A program made the position numbers and the translations under genes. A stretch of 35,840 nt of DNA from Kiritimatiellia bacterium. Its GTDB lineage: Bacteria; Verrucomicrobiota; Kiritimatiellia; RFP12; DVOR01. The stretch is taken from NCBI GenBank assembly GCA_900771325.1, contig CAAGNN010000163.1:1-35840 (forward strand), given 5' to 3'. Position 1 is the first letter of the stretch. Each line of letters opens with the position of its first letter. Of this stretch, positions 16,859-24,706 are shown piece by piece. Under the pieces are notes generated by a model. The model worked only from the letters and a program-made list of their open reading frames with translations, had not been told where the DNA came from and did not search any database.

Positions 16859-17670
16859 TCCTTTTTTCGGGCATCCCCCGGCCCCGAAAGGGGAAAGGGG
16901 CAGGGGGTGAGGGGAAGGGCGGGGCGGAGGCCATTGGAGCGGCCGGGGGCTCTTGGCCACCACGGCCAGGGCAAGCCGGGGGAAGGGGGGGCCAAAGGTT
17001 TTGCAGTGGCCTGCTCCGCAGGCCACCAGGCCCTCGCGCCGCCGAGGCCGGCGGCACACAGAAGAGAAGCCCGACGGCCCCAGAAGGCCACCGGCCGCTC
17101 CCAAAAGGCACCCCTGTGCTTCGCGCCTCCGGGCCACTGGCGGGCCCAAGGTGATGGGAAGGCCCCGAGGCCGCCCCTGGGCCGCGAGGACGCGGCCCCT
17201 CAGAACGGGCACCGCAAAAGGCCCCCCTGCCCCTGGGCTGGCCGGGGGCTTGGGGGCGGATCCCCCAAACGGCCCTTGCGGCAACGCGCGATAGCGCGTT
17301 GCCGCTGCGGAGGGGGCTCGCTGCGCTCGCGATGACAGATGACGGATGACAGAGAAGCCGAAGTGCCCGGAGGGCGCTTCGGCCGGGGTGGAGCGTCCCA
17401 CGCTCCCGAGGTGCAGGGCGAGCAAGTTCGAGCGAAGCGAAGGAGCTATGTCATCGCCCTGCCGAGGGGTGCGGGGGCGAGCTAGCCCCCGAGTCACGTT
17501 TATCTCCCTAAAGCACCCGCCATCCATTACCGGCCGCCCCCGCAAAGAAAGACCTCCTGCCCCAACCCAACGCCTCCCCAACTTCTCCTGCTAATCCATC
17601 ACCCCATATCCATTCCCTTCTCCCTGACAAACTCCGGGATAAGGGTGGGGAACGGTGAGAGAGACTTTGC
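16859..17670. other. Long non-coding GC-rich stretch
   Basis: Frames here are open on several strands only because of high GC. Their products are Pro/Arg/Gly/Ala-rich with no recognisable pattern, and none has a convincing ribosome binding site. The stretch contains the REP-like hairpin at 16995-17027 and a palindrome around 17278-17304 (ggcaacgcgc-gata-gcgcgttgcc). A short direct repeat gatgacagatgacggatgac lies near 17332. I see no gene. Confidence 0.7.
16995..17027. repeat. REP-like 33-bp element with perfect hairpin (copy 1)
   Basis: The sequence begins aaggttttgca and contains gtggcctgc-tcc-gcaggccac, a 9-bp perfect stem with a 3-nt loop. A second copy with one mismatch is at 35497-35529. 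Both copies sit beside the GC-rich repeat family. Confidence 0.8.
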
Positions 17671-17676
17671 TATACT
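17671..17676 (+). promoter_or_regulatory. Possible -10 element directly before the SNF2 gene
   Basis: TATACT (in gctatactgcg) ends 6 bp before the ATG at 17683. A start site about 7 nt downstream would coincide with the ATG, so the message could be leaderless. No clear -35 box is seen. The same gctatactg core precedes both ogt genes, which supports it as a real -10 sequence in this genome. Confidence 0.45.
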
Positions 17677-17682
17677 GCGTTT

Positions 17683-20361
17683 ATGGAAAGCCCTGAGAAA
17701 GAACGCGAGCAGATTGAAGAAAACGATGCCTTTGTGGCGCAGTGCCGCCGGTTGGCGAAAGGGGAGTGGGAACAGCCGCTGGCCTTCTTTGCCGGCACGC
17801 TGCTGGACTACGCGCGCCGGCCGTTGCCCGAGGGACTTGAAGTCTGGTTAGGCGACCTGAAAGTATCGACGAGCTCGCCGGCCTTTCGCACGGTGCACCG
17901 GGCGGTGCATACTTTGCTGGCACGCTATGTCGCGTTGCAGGTCAGCCGGGAGGCGAACCGGCAGGAGTTTGTGCCGGGAGAGTTTCCAAGTACCGATTGG
18001 ATGACGCTGGTGGCGACGGAGGAAGCGCGCCTTGCCTTTGCGCCTGTTGTGCCGCCTGAGGAGGTTGAAGACTTCTGGTTCTCATTATGGAACTGTTTCA
18101 ACCCGGGCATGGGCTTGGCACCCGAGCTCGAAGACCTGAACAGCCTCGTGTTGCCGCCGAGCTCCTTCCCGTTGGTGTTGGTGGTGGATATGCTCACGCC
18201 GGCGGCGCGCCATCCGGCGCTCTTTGCCGTACGATTGCCCAATGGTGCGCTCCAGCCCGTTGGCGAGTGGATGGAGGCGCACTGGCAGGAGCCCGAGCAG
18301 CTCCATGCCTTGGCCGAACAGTGGCACGCGATGGTCTCGGCCTGTTTTATCGAAAGCCAGCAGCAGGAGATGACCCTCTGCGCCCCCTTCACCTTTGATG
18401 ACGACTGGCTGATAGACCTGACCTCCGAGGACTTCCGCAGTCAACTGGCGTGGTTCAACTGCACCCTGCTCGGGCGCATTCCCCAGTGGGTGAAGCCCCA
18501 GGACGTCTCGGTGCGCGGCAAACTCGGCGAACGGACCCTCTCCGGCGAGTTCAACGCCCAGGCGCTGCTCGACTTCTCCTACGAGGTGGTCATCGATGGC
18601 CAGACGCTCTCGGACGAGGACCTCACCCGTCTGCTGAAGGCCGAGCCGGACATGCCCTTCGCTCTCGGCGAGAAGCTGCTCCCCGGCAACCTGATGAGTC
18701 GCCTCCTCAACCAACTGGAGGCGCTTCGGGGGCTCGACACCGCCCATTCGGGCAAGGCGCTCTCGCTCTTTGAGGGGATGCGGCTGATCTCGGGGTTGCC
18801 GGTCCGCGACTTCGCGAACGATGGCTCGCTCCCGCACCACTACCAGGTGAGCACGCAGCTGAACAACTTCCTCAATGGCACTCTCACCCGGCCGATGCCC
18901 GCCTTGCCCGAGGCCACCGCGCAGCATCTGCGGCCCTACCAGCGCGAGGGCGTGCGTTTCCTCTGGGAGGGGACCGAACGCGGTCTGGGCGTGTGCCTGG
19001 CCGACGATATGGGGCTGGGCAAGACGTTGCAGGTGCTCACCCTGCTACAGCTGTGGCAGCGCGCAGGGGTGATGGCAGAGGCACCGGTGCTCATCATCGT
19101 GCCGCCCACGCTCCTGGAGAATTGGCGCGCCGAGCAGCAGCGTTGGGCCCCGGAGCTCAAGTTGGAGATCTTCCACCCCAAGTGGAGGGACACAGAGGCG
19201 TGGAAGCGGCTCATCACAGACCCCGAGGAAGCGTTCGCTGGCGTGGATGTGGCCCTCTTCAGCTACCAGATGATCCCGCGCGTGAAGGAGCTGGCAACTA
19301 TCGACTTTCCGGCCATCATCCTCGACGAGGCGCAGGCCATCAAGACCCCCGACTCGCGTCAGAGCCAGGCCGTGCGCAAGCTGTGCGGCAAGCGGCGCGT
19401 CGTCCTCACCGGCACGCCCGTGGAGAACTCCCTCCTAGACCTCTGGACGCTCTTCGACTTCCTCAATCCCGGCCTCCTCGGCTCCCAAGAGCGCATCCGG
19501 CAGATGAGCCGCCAGCCCGAGCGCTTTATGCCCTCGCTGCGGCGGCTGGTCAAGCCCTTCCTCCTGCGCCGAATGAAGGGCGATCCGGGCATCCTCGAGG
19601 AGCTACCCGGCAAGGATGAGCAGTTGGTGCCCTGCCTGCTCACCCCCGCCCAGGCCCTCGCCTACCGCCAGCTCGTCGCGACCCTGCGCGAAGGCCTCAA
19701 GGCCGCAGGGGACACCTTCGCGCGCGGCGGTCTGGTGCTGCGCACCCTCGTGCGCCTCAAGCAGCTCTGCAACCACCCCGCCCAGCTCACCCACAGCGCC
19801 GACTACCCGCCCGAGGCCTCCGGCAAGTTCCTCAAGCTGCTCGACCTCGCCGGGCAGATTGTCGCCTCCGGCGAGAAGTTCCTCCTCTTCACCCAGTTCT
19901 ACGAGATTATCGCCCCCCTCCACACCCTCCTCGCCGAGCGCCTCGGCTGCCCAGGCTTCGTCCTCCACGGCAGCACGCCGGTCGAGGCGCGCAAGGCCCG
20001 CGTCGAGGCCTTCCAGCACCTGACCGGGCCCGCCTTCTTCATTATCTCCCTGCGCGCCGGAGGCGTGGGGCTCAACCTCACCGCCGCCTCCCACGTCATC
20101 CACTTCGACCGCTGGTGGAACCCCGCCGTCGAAAACCAAGCCTCCGACCGCGCCCACCGCATCGGCCAGCACCACCGCGTCACCATCCACAAGTTCATCT
20201 GCCACGGCACCCTTGAAGAGCGTGTCGACGCGCTCATCGAGCAGAAGCGCGCACTCTCCGATGAACTCCTGCGCGCCGGCCCCGAAAAACTCCTCACCGC
20301 GATGAGCAACGACGAACTCCTTGCCCTCGTCCGCCTCGCCCCCACCGAGGAAACCCCATGA
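17683..20361 (+). CDS. SNF2-family DNA translocase/helicase
   Basis: The 892-residue protein has an N-terminal half (1-400) without motor motifs. Its end (about 300-385, ALLDFSYEVVIDGQTLSDEDL) resembles the helicase-associated domain of bacterial SNF2 proteins (DUF3670/PF12419 type). The SF2 motor follows: RPYQREGVRFLWE (about 417), Walker A DDMGLGKT (about 440), LDEAQ box (about 547), LTGTPVENSLLDLW (about 573). Helicase-C includes LLFTQFYE, VLHGST and SLRAGGVGLNLTAASHVIHF, then WWNPAVENQASDRAHRIGQ. SNF2 proteins use ATP to translocate on duplex DNA and displace bound proteins. No SWIM domain is present. It is coupled by a 4-bp ATGA overlap to an unknown gene, so the two probably act together. 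Confidence 0.92.
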   Translation: MESPEKEREQIEENDAFVAQCRRLAKGEWEQPLAFFAGTLLDYARRPLPEGLEVWLGDLKVSTSSPAFRTVHRAVHTLLARYVALQVSREANRQEFVPGEFPSTDWMTLVATEEARLAFAPVVPPEEVEDFWFSLWNCFNPGMGLAPELEDLNSLVLPPSSFPLVLVVDMLTPAARHPALFAVRLPNGALQPVGEWMEAHWQEPEQLHALAEQWHAMVSACFIESQQQEMTLCAPFTFDDDWLIDLTSEDFRSQLAWFNCTLLGRIPQWVKPQDVSVRGKLGERTLSGEFNAQALLDFSYEVVIDGQTLSDEDLTRLLKAEPDMPFALGEKLLPGNLMSRLLNQLEALRGLDTAHSGKALSLFEGMRLISGLPVRDFANDGSLPHHYQVSTQLNNFLNGTLTRPMPALPEATAQHLRPYQREGVRFLWEGTERGLGVCLADDMGLGKTLQVLTLLQLWQRAGVMAEAPVLIIVPPTLLENWRAEQQRWAPELKLEIFHPKWRDTEAWKRLITDPEEAFAGVDVALFSYQMIPRVKELATIDFPAIILDEAQAIKTPDSRQSQAVRKLCGKRRVVLTGTPVENSLLDLWTLFDFLNPGLLGSQERIRQMSRQPERFMPSLRRLVKPFLLRRMKGDPGILEELPGKDEQLVPCLLTPAQALAYRQLVATLREGLKAAGDTFARGGLVLRTLVRLKQLCNHPAQLTHSADYPPEASGKFLKLLDLAGQIVASGEKFLLFTQFYEIIAPLHTLLAERLGCPGFVLHGSTPVEARKARVEAFQHLTGPAFFIISLRAGGVGLNLTAASHVIHFDRWWNPAVENQASDRAHRIGQHHRVTIHKFICHGTLEERVDALIEQKRALSDELLRAGPEKLLTAMSNDELLALVRLAPTEETP

Positions 20362-21545
20362 TCCTCTTCACCCCCGCCGACCCCACCTTCCTCAAGCCCG
20401 ACTTCGTCCGCGCCATCACCGCCCAACGCGAAGCCTACGCCAAAACCTGTCAGGCCCCCTACAGCCCGCCCGGCAGCGACCTCAAGCGCGGCCTCCTCTC
20501 GCGCTCGCCCCTCGCCACGCAACTCTTCGAGCTCTCCGCCACCAGCCGCCGCTTCCCCTCCGAGCACGGACTCTACCATCTCTCCCCCAGCCGCCTCGCC
20601 GCCTGCGTCGATCTCCAAGTCGCCCTCGCAGTCTCCTTCCAAGAGCAGCAAATGACGGTCCTCCTCGCCGCCCCCCAAGGCAACCAGCCCTTCCCCGTCA
20701 CCCTCTCCTTCCGACCAACAGCCGCCGCCAAACTCCGCAACCGCCTCAAGGACCTCAAAGGCCAGCCCGCCAACTTCTGCTTCGGGGGCGACTCCCACGC
20801 CTGGTTCGCGCGCGACTTTTGCTACAACTTCCCCGTCTGGCAGATGCGCGACCTATCCTTCTCCCGCCCCCACCCCGCGCTGGCGGACATCCCCTGCGAT
20901 CTTCTCCTGAACCTCATCCTCTGCTGCGAGGTCGGCTACTGCCCCGCCCGATTCTTCCAACTCCTCGGTCTCTCCGCCCACGAGGTCCTGGAGACCGTAT
21001 CCGACCTCCCCCAAGGCACTGCCAGTGCTCTCCGCGACCAGCTTGAGCGCCTCCTGCCGGCCCCCTTCGTGCCGCCCCCCGCCCCCACCCTTTCCCCCGC
21101 GCGCGCCTACACCACCTACGCCGACCTCGCCGACTTCCTCAAGCAATACCATCTCCTCCGCAAGGACCTCGCCCTCGCCCTCCACCTCCACCCCAAGGCC
21201 CTCTCCCGCAACGACGAGGCGCCCCTCCCCCAACCCTTCCTCGAGATTATCGCCTACGCCCAGACCCACTCCCACACCGCCCTGCGCCAAGAACTCCTCC
21301 GTCGCGCCGGCCCCGAGCACGCCTGCACCCTCTGGTCCGCCGACGACCTCCGCAACTTCCGCGAGCGCTACCAAATCCCCCAATCCCGCCTCAAAGTCCT
21401 CCTCTCCAGAGAGGTCCTCTACCTCTCCCAGTGGGAAAACGCCGCCGCCGACATCCCCTTCTCCGTCTGCAAAGCCCTCGACGAACTCCTCCACGCCTTT
21501 CGCCTCGTCTTCCCCGAAGTCGAAGACACCGTCCGCCGCGACTGA
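20358..21545 (+). CDS. Unrecognised partner of the SNF2 protein, HTH-like C-terminus
   Basis: The 395-residue protein starts inside the SNF2 stop (ATGA). No family is recognised in residues 1-245, which seem globular with a mix of alpha and beta (LSPSRLAACVDLQVALAVSFQEQQMTVLLAAP, then HAWFARDFCYNFPVWQMRDL). Residues 255-395 look helical and resemble repeated XRE-type helix-turn-helix units: YADLADFLKQYHLLRKDLAL ... LSRNDEAPLPQPFLEIIAYA, and again LRNFRERYQIPQSRLKVLLS ... LYLSQWENAAADIPFSVCKAL. Two degenerate HTH modules are therefore possible. No membrane segment or signal peptide is visible. Coding is supported by strong C-ending codon bias continuous with the SNF2 gene. A DNA- or protein-recognition subunit for the translocase is a reasonable guess, nothing more. 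Confidence 0.8.
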   Translation: MILFTPADPTFLKPDFVRAITAQREAYAKTCQAPYSPPGSDLKRGLLSRSPLATQLFELSATSRRFPSEHGLYHLSPSRLAACVDLQVALAVSFQEQQMTVLLAAPQGNQPFPVTLSFRPTAAAKLRNRLKDLKGQPANFCFGGDSHAWFARDFCYNFPVWQMRDLSFSRPHPALADIPCDLLLNLILCCEVGYCPARFFQLLGLSAHEVLETVSDLPQGTASALRDQLERLLPAPFVPPPAPTLSPARAYTTYADLADFLKQYHLLRKDLALALHLHPKALSRNDEAPLPQPFLEIIAYAQTHSHTALRQELLRRAGPEHACTLWSADDLRNFRERYQIPQSRLKVLLSREVLYLSQWENAAADIPFSVCKALDELLHAFRLVFPEVEDTVRRD

Positions 21546-21578
21546 CCGCCCGCCCCGCAGACTCACGCCAGGGGCACC

Positions 21579-22112
21579 TCAAGGGAAGGACGGCTCCCGG
21601 GCGGCCTCGCGTTCGAGCTGCCAACGCGGGAGACGCGGATAGACCTTCTTCTTGGAGGGGAAGAGGGTCTTGTAGAGCAACAGCCGCTTGTCAGGATGGT
21701 GGCGAATAACCAACACATAACGCGTGCCCTCAAAGGTCTTGGTCAGGACCAGCGCATCGCCGCCATTTCGGCGGTCCTGGATAACCTCTTCGGGCCTTTC
21801 GAGGATCTCCTCGATTTGGCGGTAGATGGCATCGGGGACCTCGGGGTGATGGTTGAGGCAGTGGTCGATAAAGTAGGCCTCGCCGGCGACAATCTTGCGC
21901 GTCTTGGGCGGTGTCTCAAAGGCCTGGACGAGCGCTTCCGGCAGGGTAAAGAGGACCACATTCCGCGCCGGGAAGGTGGCATAACATTCCTCTCGCGTGG
22001 CAGTTGTCAGGGTCGCTTTGTCGGCAAACCAGCGCTCGGGAATGGCCGCACGCGCAGCCGCCGCCAAGCAGAGGAGCAGCGCGTAGAGGAAAAGACGCAG
22101 GGAATGTTTCAT
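21579..22112 (-). CDS. Secreted protein with PBECR-like (barnase/EndoU/RelE-type) nuclease candidate domain
   Basis: The ATG at 22112 gives 177 residues with a clear signal peptide (MKHSLRLFLYALLLCLAAAARA|A). The C-terminal 85 residues read FIDHCLNHHPEVPDAIYRQI, then LERPEEVIQDRRNG, ALVLTKTFEGTRYVLVIRHH and KTLFPSKKKVYPRL. That order (His-Pro near the start, 'nPdeVi', paired strands, Lys-rich end) resembles the PBECR family of phage and toxin nuclease domains. If real, it would cut RNA outside the cytoplasm or be delivered to other cells. No immunity gene is recognised nearby. It begins 2 bp after the acetyltransferase stop, so the two share a transcript. The pattern is from memory of the family, so confidence in the function is moderate. 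Confidence 0.6.
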   Translation of the reverse strand: MKHSLRLFLYALLLCLAAAARAAIPERWFADKATLTTATREECYATFPARNVVLFTLPEALVQAFETPPKTRKIVAGEAYFIDHCLNHHPEVPDAIYRQIEEILERPEEVIQDRRNGGDALVLTKTFEGTRYVLVIRHHPDKRLLLYKTLFPSKKKVYPRLPRWQLEREAAREPSFP

Positions 22113-22114
22113 AC

Positions 22115-22678
22115 TCAGCGCTCGGGAAGCGTTTTGAGAACGCGGGCCGGGACACCGCCCACGAGGCAGTTGTCCGGCACATCGCGCGTGACCACCGCCC
22201 CGGCCGCGACCACCACATTCGAGCCAATGGTCACCCCCGGCAACACCTGCACCCCCGCGCCGAACCAGACATCGTCCCCCACCGTAATCGGCCGAGCATA
22301 CTCCAGGCCGCGATTGCGTTGCGCGGCATCCAACGGATGTCCGGCCGTGTGGAAACCGCAGTTCGGCCCCACAAAGACATCGCGCCCAAAGGTCACCTTC
22401 GCTGCGTCGAGAATCACCAGACCGTGGTTGGCGTAGAAACGATCGCCGAAGGAAATCTGCGCGCCGTAGTCGCACCAAAAAGGTGCCTGCACGCGCACGC
22501 CCTCGCCCAAATGGCCCACAATGGCGCACAACTTCGCCGTCTTCCCCGCCCAATCGCTCGGCCGCAAAGCATTATACTCGGCGCACGCATCCTTGCACGC
22601 GTCCAATAGCCGCCCCAACTCCGGGTCGTAATTCGCATCGTAAAGTTCTCCGGCATCCCGCCGCTCGCGCTCTGTCAT
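22115..22678 (-). CDS. maa: Maltose/galactoside-type O-acetyltransferase
   Basis: The ATG at 22678 gives 187 residues, the usual length of the Maa/LacA/NodL family. The N-terminal Mac domain (about 5-60) has ERRDAGELYDANYDPELGRL. The left-handed beta-helix of hexapeptide repeats (about 75-180) has FWCDYGAQISFGDRFYANHG, VGPNCGFHTAGHPLDAAQRN with the catalytic His (in FHTAGHP), and VWFGAGVQVLPGVTIGSNVV. It transfers acetyl from acetyl-CoA to the 6-hydroxyl of sugars, working as a cytoplasmic trimer. An upstream ATG (23083) adds 135 low-quality residues and is rejected. It lies upstream of the secreted PBECR-like gene with 2 bp between them. I see no functional link beyond a shared transcript. 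Confidence 0.93.
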   Translation of the reverse strand: MTERERRDAGELYDANYDPELGRLLDACKDACAEYNALRPSDWAGKTAKLCAIVGHLGEGVRVQAPFWCDYGAQISFGDRFYANHGLVILDAAKVTFGRDVFVGPNCGFHTAGHPLDAAQRNRGLEYARPITVGDDVWFGAGVQVLPGVTIGSNVVVAAGAVVTRDVPDNCLVGGVPARVLKTLPER

Positions 22679-22955
22679 CGCCAATCCTCCTTCACCCTCC
22701 AATCTACCACATCCCCCACGCCACCTCAACCCTGCGCCCCACATCACGCCTATTATGCGCGCCCTGCCACGCCGGCACCACAAGCTTGTAGAACGCCGTC
22801 CCCTCCCAGCGCCACCCACCTTCCCCTTCTCTGAAGTCTTCTCTCCGTGAAGCGTCGCCACGCTCCTGCCACTTACCACTTCTTCGGCGCACTTGTCTAT
22901 TGACGCATTACGGCCAGGCTTCTTTGACAGGAGAGACCCGCCGGGCTCCGTGCAG
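22679..22955. other. Intergenic gap, no gene seen
   Basis: This 277-bp stretch separates the acetyltransferase start from the end of the primase-helicase relic. Short frames on both strands have no recognisable content. It probably holds the acetyltransferase promoter, but no clear -10/-35 pair stands out. Confidence 0.6.
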
Positions 22956-24144
22956 TTAACAGCTAGGCGGGGACACGGAGAAGAACGGCAGGTCGTTGCG
23001 GGAGGAGAAGAGGATGTAGCCAAGCTCGCGATAACCGCGTTGGCGGCGGGCGAACATCCGTTGGGCGATGGGGATGGCTTCATCTACATAGTCATAGACC
23101 AGCAGTTCGCGTTTGCGAGGGAGGTCACGGTGGAGTCTGCCGATGTCGCGCGAGGAAAGGCCGAGGAAGTTCTGAAGTCTTTCGCGCCACTGTCTAAGGA
23201 GGGTGGTACGGTGGATTAGGATAAGGGTTGGAGTGTGGCGCGCGGCGATGAGGGCTGCGGCAAGGACCGTTTTGCCAAAACCCGTGGGCGCGACGAGAAT
23301 GCCGAAGTCGTGCTTGAGGAGCGCTTCAAAGCGGTGTCCTGTTCTGGGCGAAGGTGCCCCTGGAAGGTGAAAGGCGTGAGAGCGTGTTCCCGTGGAGGTG
23401 CGGCCCATGCTGTAGGGGAAGGGCGATGAGATTGCCAAGGCCCTTGATGGGGTCTGGGACCATGTCCTGTGTTGGGAACATGCGGTCGTAGGCCCGGAAC
23501 GAAATGGCCGAGTGCCGTTCCATCGCCTGGGTCAGTAGCAACCGCCCTACGCGGCGCGCCGCCCACGCCTCGACCGCCTCCGAAAAGAAAATCCAGACGT
23601 GGTAGCCCGTCCCCGAACGCGAGCGCTCCAAAGCCGCCGGGACGGAGGTCTCGCGACAAACCTGGCAGAACGCCTGCACTGCCGTAGCACTTTCCGCATC
23701 ATCGAAGTCTAACGCCAGGAAATGGCACCTACCATCCGGCAAGAGCGGATAAACTCCAACCGTCCGCTCACCACGAAGGTGTGATTCCAAAACCTGCGCC
23801 GTCAAGGGCTCCCACGAGCGATACAGGCACCCGCCGCAACGTTGCTTCGGCTTGGCACACACCCCTCGCCGCCATTGATTGACGCACTTCGGCTGATACC
23901 CGCTCTTCCCCGTCTTGGTGTTCTCAAAGCGCTCAGCAAAAACATCCTCCCGCCCCCGAAAATGTTCGGCAAAGAGGGCCACCCGCTGCCGCAAGATCTC
24001 GGCAACATCCGCCGCACGCCGCTGTGGCGGAAGCAAAGCCGCTTTCAGCTCTGCCTCCGCCTCCGCAAGCGCCTGACGCAACCGCTCCACCCGCAAGCGC
24101 AGAGCCTCAACTGAGGCCTCCTTGTTCGGCCGATTCATTGACAT
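22956..24144 (-). pseudogene. Decayed TOTE-type archaeo-eukaryotic primase-helicase
   Basis: The first part (24144 to about 23390, frame 1) encodes a coiled-coil start and then a TOTE-system primase domain. It has four Cys (PKCVNQWRRGVCAKPKQRCG and GC), the catalytic CHFLALDFDD, SRSGTGYHVWIFF, and the C-terminal KGLGNLIALPLQ. Reading then needs a frame change to FTFQGHLRPEQDTAL (about 23330-23370). A second change leads to ALLKHDFGILVAPTGFGKTV (Walker A) and IHRTTLLRQWRERL. Immediately after SSRDIGRL the frame jumps in sequence to a helicase C-terminal end, ELLVYDYVDEAIPIAQRMFA. The DEAD box and motifs III-VI are therefore deleted. Intact relatives are single proteins of roughly 800-1000 residues with primase and SF2 helicase. 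Two frameshifts and large internal deletions make this a relic. It lies 4 bp after the ogt stop. Confidence 0.85.
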
Positions 24145-24148
24145 ACCT

Positions 24149-24631
24149 CTAGTGCCTTAACCGTGCACCCTCCAAGGCAAGCAAGACGCGTTTATGGGCG
24201 AGGCCGCCGGCGTAGCCGCCAAGTTGTCCGTGTGCACCGATTACCCGATGGCAGGGAATGAGAAGTAACAGCGGATTTCGCCCCAGCGCCTGTCCCACCG
24301 CCCGGGCACTGCCACACCCCAACGCGGCGGCCACCTCGCCATAACTCCGCGTCTCTCCAACCGCAAGCTCCCTCACAGCGGCCCACACCCGCAGCTGAAA
24401 GGGCGTTCCTCTCGGCTCAATCGCAAAGTCCGGCGGACGAAACCGCCCCCGAAAGTAATCCGCCACCCACACCCGCGCCCTTCGCACCACCGGCGGCTCC
24501 TCACCAACAGCCTCCCCCATCTCCTCAAACGAAAGCCCCGTCACCACCTCTCCCCTCGCCCGCACACACATCCTCCCCAATGGCGACTCCACAACCCACC
24601 GCCCCTCCGCCTCAATCGTTCTCTCTTCCAT
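24149..24631 (-). CDS. ogt: Methylated-DNA--protein-cysteine methyltransferase (copy A)
   Basis: The ATG at 24631, with AAGGAG upstream, gives 160 residues, a normal Ogt length. The C-terminal DNA-binding domain has TPFQLRVWAAVRELAVGETR, YGEVAAALG, the helix-turn-helix Arg region GSARAVGQALGRNP, and the active site IPCHRV with acceptor C127. GYAGGLAHKRVLLALEG follows. The enzyme removes O6-alkyl groups from guanine by transfer to its own Cys and is used once. A TATACT -10 lies at 24654-24659. A near-identical gene is at 33.81-34.36 kb in the same orientation. Copy A has the complete normal end and is therefore the likelier functional copy. Confidence 0.96.
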   Translation of the reverse strand: MEERTIEAEGRWVVESPLGRMCVRARGEVVTGLSFEEMGEAVGEEPPVVRRARVWVADYFRGRFRPPDFAIEPRGTPFQLRVWAAVRELAVGETRSYGEVAAALGCGSARAVGQALGRNPLLLLIPCHRVIGAHGQLGGYAGGLAHKRVLLALEGARLRH

Positions 24632-24653
24632 CTGTCGCTTCTCCTTCGACCAC

Positions 24654-24659
24654 AGTATA
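24654..24659 (-). promoter_or_regulatory. ogt: -10 box of ogt copy A
   Basis: TATACT on the minus strand lies 22 bp before the ATG with AAGGAG between. It follows the hairpin at 24670-24706 immediately. No good -35 is visible because that position falls inside the hairpin arm, so hairpin DNA and promoter overlap. Confidence 0.5.
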
Positions 24660-24669
24660 GCACAGAAAA

Positions 24670-24706
24670 CCCTTGAGTTGGTTAGCCGCACGAACCAACT
24701 CAAGGG
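24670..24706 (-). terminator. Long hairpin at the hsdR-fragment/ogt junction
   Basis: A 14-bp perfect stem (cccttgagttggtt / aaccaactcaaggg) with a 9-nt loop is followed on the minus strand by GTTTTCTG, a short U-tract. It can stop transcription arriving from the island and sits just upstream of the ogt -10 box. It is also the endpoint of the duplicated cassette. Confidence 0.75.

Larger units (their letters stand above)
24172..24706 (-). repeat. Direct repeat, ogt cassette copy A (about 535 bp)
   Basis: Sequence from about 24172 to 24706 matches about 33898 to 34436 at roughly nine in ten bases, in the same orientation. The match covers the ogt gene from its last codons, the -10 box and the long hairpin, and stops at the foot of the hairpin. 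The two copies flank the type I RM / SIR2-HerA island. Confidence 0.9.

Noticed and set aside
16835..17581. 248-codon minus-strand frame in the repeat region
   Set aside because: The composition is Arg/Pro/Gly-rich, it spans repeats and palindromes, and there is no ribosome binding site or known motif.
22956..24144. Programmed frameshifting in the primase-helicase
   Set aside because: The helicase also lacks its DEAD box and later motifs, so frameshifting would not yield a working motor. No slippery site was noticed.
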